From contig NZ_CP056122.1 of assembly GCF_018219455.1 (NCBI RefSeq), forward strand, positions 2,790,001 to 2,854,000: DNA of 64,000 nucleotides, written 5' to 3'. How positions within the stretch are numbered: the first letter of the stretch is position 1; each line of letters opens with the position of its first letter. A program made the translations under genes and the position numbers. Source of the stretch: Moritella sp. 5 (lineage in GTDB: Bacteria > Pseudomonadota > Gammaproteobacteria > Enterobacterales > Moritellaceae). Positions 18,037-25,873 of this stretch are shown here, one piece after another. Under the pieces are notes generated by a model that did no database searches, was not told the DNA's origin, and saw nothing but the letters and a program-made list of their open reading frames with translations.

Positions 18037-20097
18037 ATGATGGGTTATTTATCCCAATTAACTACATTTGATTTTCTAGTAGCTTGCGTTGAACTCGCAC
18101 TTGCTTTAACTGCGCTGATTAAAATAAAAAACGTAAAAATAAAGCTTAGCTTTTGTATTTTCTCTTTTTTTTCAGCTGTTTGGCATATCACTTTAAGTCA
18201 AACGCCATTCACTAATCTAGCATCTAGTTACCAATTTCAACTGCTCGAAATAATGCGTTACATTGGTTTATTCTTGGTGCTTATTTACCTATTAATGTAT
18301 TCACAAAAGACACGCCTTCCAGCACATTACTCAACCTTTATGTACCTCATCATTATTACCGCGAGTGCCACTTATCTATTTGGTTTAAACAAACCGTTGA
18401 ATCCATTTTTTCATCCAAAATCATGGCTGTATATAAAAATAATATTGTGTTTGATGGCAGTCGTTACCGCAGAACAAATCCTCAGACATACGCATTCAAA
18501 TAGAGTGAGTAAATTAGTGGCACTTGTTGCGATTACTCTACTTTCTTATGACATACTCGTTTTTTCTAACTTGTTATTATTTACCAGCAAGAATTATAGC
18601 CTTTGGTATACAAGGGGCATGATTAGCACAACAACATCTCTAATATTCGCACTGTCAATTATCATATACCCATTTCAGCAGTTACAAGATAGTAAATTTA
18701 AATTATCTCGTTCGATCATCATGTTTAATGCCAGTTTCATATTGGGAGGAATATTCCTTATATGCATGGCTACATTGGGGCTTGTGGTTAATATATTTAA
18801 TGCTGAATGGGCTCAAGTCTCTAAAATCCTTCTGTATGTAATGTCAATATTTGCCATAGCTGCCTTATCGTGTGTCGAAAAATTTCGTCTACTTATTAGT
18901 GTGTGGATTAGTAAGCATTTCTTTGTTAATAAATATGACTATCAAAAACAATGGATTGAGTTAGATTCGTTGCTGTCAAAAAAACGAGAAGATAACAACG
19001 GTTACGAAATAGCACTTTCAGCCATGACCACTTTATTTAAATGTAACAGCGGAGGAATTTGGTTAAAAGGCCAGCAATTTTACTCCCCAGTTGCCTTAAA
19101 AAATTTCGAATTACCCTCCTCTGGTGCAATTGAAGCAAACAACAGCCACTTTATACAATTAATGGATGAAAATGAGTGGGTATTTAAAGCTCATAGAAAT
19201 ACCAATATTTATGATAAAGAAAAAAATAAACTTTTACCTCTGTGGTATCTCAACGCTAAAGGCCCTTGGGTTATCGTTCCATTAAATGCAAATCAAGAAT
19301 TAATTGGCTTTACCGTACTGTGTGAGAACACAATTAATGCACCATTAACTTGGGAAGACTTAGATATATTAAAACTAACGGGACGCCAGATCGGTAGTTA
19401 TATTATTAGCCATCAAACGTCTGAAAAACTAATTCAAAATAAGCAATTTGATCTATTTAATAAAATCACAGCCTTTGCTATTCACGATATAAAAAATCTT
19501 ATTTCACAACAAAGTTTGATCGTTAATAACGCCGAGAAATTTATGCACCACCCTGATTTCATTCATGATGTCATATTAACGATTACTAACTCAGTAGAAA
19601 AAATGGACCAATTATTAGTCAAGCTAAAAGGAAATCCACACGGTGATATTAAGCTCGTCAATATAAATAAACTTCTTAAAAATGCGATAGAAATGAATAT
19701 ATCTAACTTTCCGACTCCAACAGTATCCATACAAGGTAAAGATGCATTTGTAATGGCAGATAAAGATAAATTACAAATGGTGCTCTATCATTTAATTAGA
19801 AATGCGCAAGATGCAACAGAAAATAGTGGAACCATAGCAATAAAACTAGCGACGAAAAATGAAGAACTTTGGTTCGAAATAAAAGATAGCGGATGTGGTA
19901 TGGACAAAGTATTTATTAAGGAACAATTATTTAAACCTTTTTCAAGTACGAAACAAGATAAAGGAATGGGTATTGGTGCATACCAAATAAGGGAGCTTAT
20001 ACATTCATTACAAGGAGAAATTTTTGTTGATAGCATCATAGGAAAAGGCACCACATTCTTAATTTTTTTACCCTTGAATAACAATAGAAATAAATAA
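18037..20097 (+). CDS. prsK: XrtA/PEP-CTERM system sensor histidine kinase PrsK
   Basis: The 686-residue protein has about nine membrane segments (residues 1-290), a GAF-like region (about 310-465) and a kinase core. The phospho-acceptor lies in 'FAIHDIKNLISQQ' (His near residue 483), the N box in 'YHLIRNAQDATENSG', and the ATP lid in 'DSGCGMDKVFIKEQLFKPF' then GMGIGAYQIREL. This is the arrangement of PrsK, partner of the sigma-54 activator PrsR encoded at 24.4 kb. The signal sensed is unknown. It lies 62 bases after wecC and 66 bases before the Wza-like gene. Confidence 0.9.
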   Translation: MMGYLSQLTTFDFLVACVELALALTALIKIKNVKIKLSFCIFSFFSAVWHITLSQTPFTNLASSYQFQLLEIMRYIGLFLVLIYLLMYSQKTRLPAHYSTFMYLIIITASATYLFGLNKPLNPFFHPKSWLYIKIILCLMAVVTAEQILRHTHSNRVSKLVALVAITLLSYDILVFSNLLLFTSKNYSLWYTRGMISTTTSLIFALSIIIYPFQQLQDSKFKLSRSIIMFNASFILGGIFLICMATLGLVVNIFNAEWAQVSKILLYVMSIFAIAALSCVEKFRLLISVWISKHFFVNKYDYQKQWIELDSLLSKKREDNNGYEIALSAMTTLFKCNSGGIWLKGQQFYSPVALKNFELPSSGAIEANNSHFIQLMDENEWVFKAHRNTNIYDKEKNKLLPLWYLNAKGPWVIVPLNANQELIGFTVLCENTINAPLTWEDLDILKLTGRQIGSYIISHQTSEKLIQNKQFDLFNKITAFAIHDIKNLISQQSLIVNNAEKFMHHPDFIHDVILTITNSVEKMDQLLVKLKGNPHGDIKLVNINKLLKNAIEMNISNFPTPTVSIQGKDAFVMADKDKLQMVLYHLIRNAQDATENSGTIAIKLATKNEELWFEIKDSGCGMDKVFIKEQLFKPFSSTKQDKGMGIGAYQIRELIHSLQGEIFVDSIIGKGTTFLIFLPLNNNRNK

Positions 20098-20163
20098 GAT
20101 ATTGCACATTCATGATCATTACATAAAAACTGGCACGCTTTAGCTCAACTAAAAGAGGACTAT

Positions 20164-20772
20164 ATGCCAAACATTTTATCCATTGTATTAACAATATTTA
20201 TATTAACAAGTTGCTCTACATCAGGTTCACTCGAAACGAGCGAACCTGAACAGAATGTCAGTATTCCTGAATACAAAATAGGTGCAGGGGATCAATTATA
20301 TATTAACGTTTGGAAAAATCAGGACTTATCACTAAATATGCTCGTTCGTCCTGATGGAAAAATATCCGTCCCACTTGTTGGTGATATTAGCGCCGTAGGT
20401 CTTCCTGCAGAGACATTAGCTGCGCAACTTAACGAACGCTTAAAGAAGTTTATTCGAGACCCAGAGGTGACGGTAATAGTTACATCACCGATCAGTGCCG
20501 AATTTTTAACTCGAGTTCGTATCACTGGCGCAGTTAACGCCCCTCAATCGACGCCTCACAGACAAGGGATGACCGTACTCGATTTACTATTACAAGCAGG
20601 AAGTCTAACCCCTTTTGCCGACGGTGACGGTGCTATTTTATACCGAAAAACAGACGATGGTGTTAAACGTTACTCTGTAGAACTTGATCACATTATTAAA
20701 CAAGGGGATATATCTACGAATTATGAATTACGTCCATCAGATATTCTGATTGTCCCTGAAAGTTTATTTTAA
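20164..20772 (+). CDS. Polysaccharide export lipoprotein (short Wza-like, XrtA type)
   Basis: The 202-residue lipoprotein ('IFILTSCSTSG', lipidated Cys near residue 18) has the Poly_export domain 'YKIGAGDQLYINVWKNQDLSL' in part, followed by 'VRPDGKISVPLVGDISAVGL' and one SLBB-like repeat 'RITGAVNAPQSTPHRQGMTVLDLLLQAG' in part. It would form the periplasmic or outer-membrane exit for the polymer. It is much shorter than E. coli Wza (about 380 residues), as usual for exosortase A loci, and lacks the C-terminal amphipathic helix. An AGAGGA ribosome site precedes the ATG. It is followed by the chain-length gene at 26 bases. Confidence 0.87.
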   Translation: MPNILSIVLTIFILTSCSTSGSLETSEPEQNVSIPEYKIGAGDQLYINVWKNQDLSLNMLVRPDGKISVPLVGDISAVGLPAETLAAQLNERLKKFIRDPEVTVIVTSPISAEFLTRVRITGAVNAPQSTPHRQGMTVLDLLLQAGSLTPFADGDGAILYRKTDDGVKRYSVELDHIIKQGDISTNYELRPSDILIVPESLF

Positions 20773-20798
20773 CGTGAATTTAATGAGGTATTTTAAAC

Positions 20799-22364
20799 AT
20801 GGAACAAAATGAAATATTAAAATATATACCCATTATATGGCAGAGAATCTGTTTAAAAAAATTCAAATCGATACTGCTTATAACGTTAATCAGCTTTGCC
20901 ATTTTAAGTATAGGAATCTATAAACCTTCTGTATTTAATAGTGAAGTAACTATTTTTGCTGATACTCAAAATATAATCAAACCCTTACTAGGAAAGCAAA
21001 CTTCAGTAACAAATGTAAAACAAAGTAGAACAGCACAAATTCGAGATGTTATGTACTCCCCTAGACAGTTAAATAAAGTTATTAATAATATTTATGGCAA
21101 AGATACTTTCACAACAGCGGCAGACCGTGAGCAAGAGCTTGCCAGTATACGAGAAAAACTAGAGGTCAAAGGGTTATCAGGTAATTACATTAAAATAGTG
21201 TATCAAGATGATAGCCCTGAGAAAACCTATAGATTACTTAATGAAATAGTTAGACTCTTCATTGAAGATAGTGCGAATACTAAAAGAGATGAAAGTCGAA
21301 GCGCATATAACTTTATAAAACAACAAGTGACGAGTTATAAGAATCAATTAGTGTTAGCTGAGAATAAATTAAAGAGATTTAAATCATCACATTTAGATGG
21401 CACAGAAACAGGCGTCGAATCTAGAATTTCAGTGTTACGTAGTGATATTGAAGATATGAAAATAGAAAAATTAGAAAACTTAAATCGTATTCATTTACTT
21501 AAAAAACAATTAAGTTCTCAAAAAAAATTCTCATCGAATGATTATGAAGTATCCATTTACCAAAATCAACTTAGGGCATTACAACTTCGCCTTGAAAACC
21601 TACTACTCGAGTATAAAGACGATTACCCTGAAGTATCTGACGTTAGATACCAAATTAGTAATCTAAATAAAGTTATTCAAGATTTGAACTCTGGAAAAAA
21701 AGAGAAAAGTGATATATCAAGTACTCTCAACCCATTATATCAAGAGCTAAAAATAAATTTAGCAGAAGCCACTATTTTAAACAGCACAATAGAAAACAGA
21801 CTTAAAGCCTTTTATAAGTTAATTGAAGATGCCTATGAACGACGTAAGCGAATTGCAAATAACCAAGCAGAGTTGTCTGAATTGACTCGGGATTACAATG
21901 TAGTTCGAACTCTATATGAAGACATGCTTGCAAATAAAGAAAAAGCGCGCATTTCCATGGTGCTAGATATTGAAGGACAAGGTGTTAACTACAAAATACA
22001 AGAGCCAGCAACTTACCCCATGATCCCATCTGGACTTCGCTTTATACACTTCGTTATTGCAGGCCCCATCCTTGGATTATTATCGGTCATCTGTCTATTT
22101 GCAGTAAAAGTCGTACTCGATAATAAGATTCGCTTTGCATCTCAACTGTCATCACTCACTAATACACAACTTCTAATCAGTATTGATCACACTTTTAGTC
22201 GCTCTGAAAGAAAAAAACAAAAAATAAACAATATTTTGTGCACGTTTTACTTCTTATGCGCATTAACGATCTATATAGCAACTGCACTTACGCAAAAATA
22301 TGACGTATCTATACCAACATTAATTACACCATTGTATTTTCAATTAATGGAATTAATAAAATGA
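20799..22364 (+). CDS. XrtA-type polysaccharide chain-length determinant (Wzz/PCP-2 like)
   Basis: The 521-residue protein has an N-terminal membrane segment (about residues 24-42), a large periplasmic part rich in coiled coil (about 150-370, including 'LRALQLRLENLLLEYKDDYPEV' in part), a second segment near 410-435 ('HFVIAGPILGLLSVICLFAVKV' in part) and, unusually, further hydrophobic stretches near the C-terminus (about 475-520). It should set the polymer length and connect synthesis to export. The kinase-like ATPase gene starts inside its stop codon (ATGA overlap), showing coupling, as expected for a PCP split from its ATPase. Confidence 0.88.
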   Translation: MEQNEILKYIPIIWQRICLKKFKSILLITLISFAILSIGIYKPSVFNSEVTIFADTQNIIKPLLGKQTSVTNVKQSRTAQIRDVMYSPRQLNKVINNIYGKDTFTTAADREQELASIREKLEVKGLSGNYIKIVYQDDSPEKTYRLLNEIVRLFIEDSANTKRDESRSAYNFIKQQVTSYKNQLVLAENKLKRFKSSHLDGTETGVESRISVLRSDIEDMKIEKLENLNRIHLLKKQLSSQKKFSSNDYEVSIYQNQLRALQLRLENLLLEYKDDYPEVSDVRYQISNLNKVIQDLNSGKKEKSDISSTLNPLYQELKINLAEATILNSTIENRLKAFYKLIEDAYERRKRIANNQAELSELTRDYNVVRTLYEDMLANKEKARISMVLDIEGQGVNYKIQEPATYPMIPSGLRFIHFVIAGPILGLLSVICLFAVKVVLDNKIRFASQLSSLTNTQLLISIDHTFSRSERKKQKINNILCTFYFLCALTIYIATALTQKYDVSIPTLITPLYFQLMELIK

Positions 22365-23122
22365 CACAGAACCCTTTAAATTTAAAAGCACAAAATATTA
22401 GTAGTGGCCAATTGAATTCGAATAGTATGGATAGCGATAACTGTAAAAAAATTAAAAATATGAATGATGCTTGTCTATTCACTTCAGAAGAACTAGATGA
22501 GCTAAAAATAATTTATCCCGGCTGTAAAAATGATAAATCTCTTAATTATTATCGCGAATTACGCACTAAACTATTAAAAGCAGCCAATAACAAAAATTTT
22601 GTTTGTATGGTTTCTAGCATCGCAGAGGGGGCTGGAACGAGTCATGTTGCAGTTAACTTGGCTGCAAGTATTGCACTGGACCACAGTAAAACAGCGCTGA
22701 TAATAGACTGTAATAGCTACAACCCTCATTTACATAACTATGTGAAGGATGAAGATCCACTCGGATTATCTAACTACCTTGAGCAAAACACCCAAGAAAT
22801 CGAAGATATTATCTACCCTTCAGGTATTCGTCGAGTCAGGATTATACCTAGCGGTATTCGAACTGAATATGCAGCTGAAAATTTTTCATCTGAAAAAATG
22901 AAATTGTTTATCGATACAGTAAAAAAACGTTATCCAGATCGTTTTATTATTTTAGACACTCCACCTATTAGCCTTTATGTAGAAAGCCAAATTTTAGCGT
23001 CAATTTGCGATATAGCTATTTTAGTCATTCGCTACGGTCATACTACAGCATCAGAAGTGCAGACCGGAATTGATCTGATTAACAGTGATAAATTAGCGGG
23101 TGTTATTCTTAACAATGAGTAA
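22361..23122 (+). CDS. BY-kinase-like ATPase of the XrtA locus, with degenerate P-loop
   Basis: The 253-residue protein aligns with the CpsD/Wzc-type tyrosine autokinases of exosortase A loci. Walker B is intact ('RFIILDTPPI', Asp199), as is the first Asp of Walker A-prime ('LIIDCNSYNP', Asp116). The Walker A segment is 'SSIAEGAGTSHVAVNLA': Thr93 stands where the invariant Lys belongs, and the second acidic residue of A-prime is Asn. The usual C-terminal tyrosine cluster is absent; the protein stops at 'GVILNNE'. It may therefore be a structural partner of the chain-length protein and not an active kinase. Its stop overlaps the start of the outer-membrane barrel gene. Confidence 0.82.
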   Translation: MTQNPLNLKAQNISSGQLNSNSMDSDNCKKIKNMNDACLFTSEELDELKIIYPGCKNDKSLNYYRELRTKLLKAANNKNFVCMVSSIAEGAGTSHVAVNLAASIALDHSKTALIIDCNSYNPHLHNYVKDEDPLGLSNYLEQNTQEIEDIIYPSGIRRVRIIPSGIRTEYAAENFSSEKMKLFIDTVKKRYPDRFIILDTPPISLYVESQILASICDIAILVIRYGHTTASEVQTGIDLINSDKLAGVILNNE

Positions 23123-24416
23123 TATATCTATGAATATGAGTAACAATACTATTCGAATATATATAACTCTATCCTCGTTTAGCATCTTCTACGGGGGTAG
23201 CGCTATTGCATCTGAAGCCGACGCCCGAAATAAATTTATAGAGGTAGGCGCGGAGTATGAACACAGCGATAACATCTATAAATTACCTAATCGCAAGAAG
23301 GATGGGACGACGACGACTGCAGGAATAGAACTCGGCTATAAGCAAAGTAAAGCCAACAACCGCATTACTCTTAACTACTATGCTGAACACTCAGAGACAA
23401 GTGAAGCAGAATTACAAAGTAATAGTTATTGGGTCGGTAACTCTGCAATTTCACAAGACGTTTTCAGTAAAAATCTGCTGTTTAATCTTGAGCATACACG
23501 TCAGCGTTACCTTATAGATCAAACTAAAACAGGACTTGATAGCAATCAAGATGAAAGGGATCTTCTAACAGCTGGTTTACAATGGCTAATACCTTATTCA
23601 CCCCGAGTCATCTTTATATTAGGTGCTACACATACACAAACTTGGTTTAAAAAAGAGAAAATTAATGATAACAGTACGAACGAAGGCCAAGTCAGTTTGC
23701 AATATGCATTCGATGACATATCACAAATTCAACTCAGTTATTTTCGTAGCCAAAATAAGTTTGATGATTTTGATTACACCTACGATGAGCACAACTTAGA
23801 TGTCAGCTTAACACGTCAATACTTACTGGGAAATTACGCCTTTAACGCAGGAGGAAACTGGGTTGATACTTCCAGCGAAAAATATGATGGATACCATTAT
23901 GGGTTCACTATTGATGCAAGACGTCATCGGCATTTATTTATCTTTAATGCATCTCAAGTATTAACCAATACTTCAGCCCAAGTTGGCACAGATGACGAGT
24001 TAGACTTTTCAAAAAATCAATTGTTTTATAGAACTAATATTTCATTGCAACAACAGTACACGTCATTAGATGAACGATTACTCAGTACAATCCGCTTATA
24101 TTATGACAATGATGATGCGATCACATCCATTGACGGATCTGATATTGGCGATCAAGATAGATATGGCGCTTACGTAAAGCTATCCTGGTCATTTACACAC
24201 AAATTAAGTGCTAACTTATTCCTCAACTATTATAACGCAGAGCTTTCAACTAGCGACACAAAAAAATTCGTAGAAGCAAAAATTGGCAGCCGTTATAATT
24301 TAAATTCCTCAATATATATCCAATTTACTGTGTCTTTTGAAAAACAAAATAGCATGCAGAACTCTGCTGGTTATGAAGAGAAAAACTATGCAACGAGAAT
24401 AGCTTTCAGATACTAA
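23115..24416 (+). CDS. XrtA/PEP-CTERM locus outer-membrane beta-barrel protein
   Basis: The protein has a signal peptide-like N-terminus ending 'GGSAIASEA' and then many alternating amphipathic strands ('ITLNYYAEHSETSEAELQ', 'IQLSYFRSQNKFDDFDY', 'LSANLFLNYYNAELS'), ending in the aromatic residue typical of barrels ('ATRIAFRY'). This matches the TIGR03016-like outer-membrane family of exosortase A loci, which probably forms the secretion pore. An ORF opens with GTG at 23100; the ATG at 23115 overlaps the upstream stop by eight bases, and an ATG at 23130 is a second option. About 434 residues. Confidence 0.83.
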   Translation: MSNISMNMSNNTIRIYITLSSFSIFYGGSAIASEADARNKFIEVGAEYEHSDNIYKLPNRKKDGTTTTAGIELGYKQSKANNRITLNYYAEHSETSEAELQSNSYWVGNSAISQDVFSKNLLFNLEHTRQRYLIDQTKTGLDSNQDERDLLTAGLQWLIPYSPRVIFILGATHTQTWFKKEKINDNSTNEGQVSLQYAFDDISQIQLSYFRSQNKFDDFDYTYDEHNLDVSLTRQYLLGNYAFNAGGNWVDTSSEKYDGYHYGFTIDARRHRHLFIFNASQVLTNTSAQVGTDDELDFSKNQLFYRTNISLQQQYTSLDERLLSTIRLYYDNDDAITSIDGSDIGDQDRYGAYVKLSWSFTHKLSANLFLNYYNAELSTSDTKKFVEAKIGSRYNLNSSIYIQFTVSFEKQNSMQNSAGYEEKNYATRIAFRY

Positions 24417-24441
24417 ATATTCTTATATTAGGGAGTATATT

Positions 24442-25812
24442 TTGCAAAAAAACATCACTCAAACATTACTCATTGTTGAAGATGACATTGGACTTCAAAC
24501 TCAACTTAAATGGCATTTTTCTAATTATAATGTAGTGGTAGCTGCGAATGTCAATGATGCTATTACAGCTATACGTTTACATGAACCACAAGTTATGGTG
24601 CAAGATCTTGGCTTACCACCCGAACCAGATGGTGTAATACAGGGTTTCGAATTACTACAACAATCCCTGCGTATACATCCCCACATGAAATTAATAGTGA
24701 TGACAGGTAATGATTGTAATGAGCATGCGCTAAAAGCGGTCAGCCTAGGTGCTTATGACTTCTATAGTAAACCAGCCAACCCTGAAACACTGGAACTTAT
24801 CGTTCAACGTGCCTTTCATATGCATCAACTTGAAAGCAAAAATAGAGCCTTTAACTTATCTAAAAGTAGCAACCTGGAAGGATTAATCACTACCGATGAT
24901 AAAATGCTAAAACTTTGTAAATTAATCGAAAAAGTAGCGCCGACCAATGCGGCTTGCTTACTCCTTGGTGAAAGTGGAACAGGTAAAGAAGTATTAGCTA
25001 AAGCATTACATACTCTCAGTACTCGTAATGAGTATCCTTTTGTGGCAATAAATTGCGCAGCCCTACCCGAGAATTTGTTTGAGAGTGAATTATTCGGATA
25101 TGAGAAAGGTGCGTTTACCGGCGCTGTAAAAAGTACCCCCGGAAAGTTTGAGCTTGCGAATGGTGGAACAGTATTTCTTGATGAAATTGGGGAAATGCCC
25201 CTGCAATTACAAGCTAAACTACTACGCTTTCTGCAAGAGAAAGTAATAGAACGAATTGGAGGTCGGAAGTTAATTCACCTAGATACCAGAATTGTCTGTG
25301 CAACCAATAGAAATCTAGAAGATATGATGGCTAACGCCGCATTCCGGGAAGACCTCTATTATCGAATTGCAGAAATACAGATAGAAATTCCGCCATTAAG
25401 AGATAGAAGCTCAGACAAAACTTTACTCGCTCGTTATTTGTTAAAAAAATATGCTCAAAAAGAACATTTAAACATAGTCGGTCTTAGTGAAGACGCCATC
25501 AATGCTATCGAGGAATATTCATGGCCTGGCAATATTCGAGAGCTTAGCAATAAAGTAACTCGGGCCGCAATCATGTGTGAAGATAAATACATTAGCGCAG
25601 AAGATCTCGGTCTAAAGTCAGCTGAAAACATCCATCTAAATCTAAAAGTTATTAGAGAAAGTGCGGAAAAAGATGCGCTTAAAACAACACTAAGTGCAAC
25701 GGGGAATAATATCTCTGCAGCTGCAAAACTGCTTGGTGTCACTAGACCTACATTATACGATTTAATGAAAAAACATAATTTGGATGCAAGCTTAAAAACA
25801 AACCTAATTTAA
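24442..25812 (+). CDS. prsR: PEP-CTERM system sigma-54 activator PrsR (NtrC-type response regulator)
   Basis: The 456-residue protein has a receiver domain (residues ~8-125: 'LLIVEDD', phospho-acceptor Asp55 in 'MVQDLGLPPEPDG', Lys in 'YSKPA'), an AAA+ sigma-54 activation domain ('LLGESGTGKEVLAKALH', the 'GAFTGA' loop near residue 223, 'GGTVFLDEIGEMP', 'EDLYYRIAEI') and a Fis-type helix-turn-helix ('NISAAAKLLGVTRPTLYDLM'). It should activate sigma-54 promoters once phosphorylated by PrsK; one such promoter is seen before the PEP-CTERM gene at 28.6 kb. The start is a TTG with GGGAG seven bases upstream; no in-frame ATG precedes the receiver domain. Confidence 0.93.
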   Translation: MQKNITQTLLIVEDDIGLQTQLKWHFSNYNVVVAANVNDAITAIRLHEPQVMVQDLGLPPEPDGVIQGFELLQQSLRIHPHMKLIVMTGNDCNEHALKAVSLGAYDFYSKPANPETLELIVQRAFHMHQLESKNRAFNLSKSSNLEGLITTDDKMLKLCKLIEKVAPTNAACLLLGESGTGKEVLAKALHTLSTRNEYPFVAINCAALPENLFESELFGYEKGAFTGAVKSTPGKFELANGGTVFLDEIGEMPLQLQAKLLRFLQEKVIERIGGRKLIHLDTRIVCATNRNLEDMMANAAFREDLYYRIAEIQIEIPPLRDRSSDKTLLARYLLKKYAQKEHLNIVGLSEDAINAIEEYSWPGNIRELSNKVTRAAIMCEDKYISAEDLGLKSAENIHLNLKVIRESAEKDALKTTLSATGNNISAAAKLLGVTRPTLYDLMKKHNLDASLKTNLI

Positions 25813-25873
25813 TCACAAACTAAAAATCAGTCAAACACATAAACCTTAAAAAAGTTAGACTAGGAAGACACAT

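Noticed and set aside
20130-20146. CTGGCACGCTTTAGCTC before the Wza-like gene, with a perfect sigma-54 -24 element
   Set aside because: The distance between GG and GC is nine bases where ten are required, and the -12 element is poor. It may be a decayed site but cannot be supported.
24428-24446. GG-N10-GC match at the start of prsR
   Set aside because: The GGGAG is the ribosome site and TTGCA holds the TTG start codon; the -24 element has nothing beyond GG.
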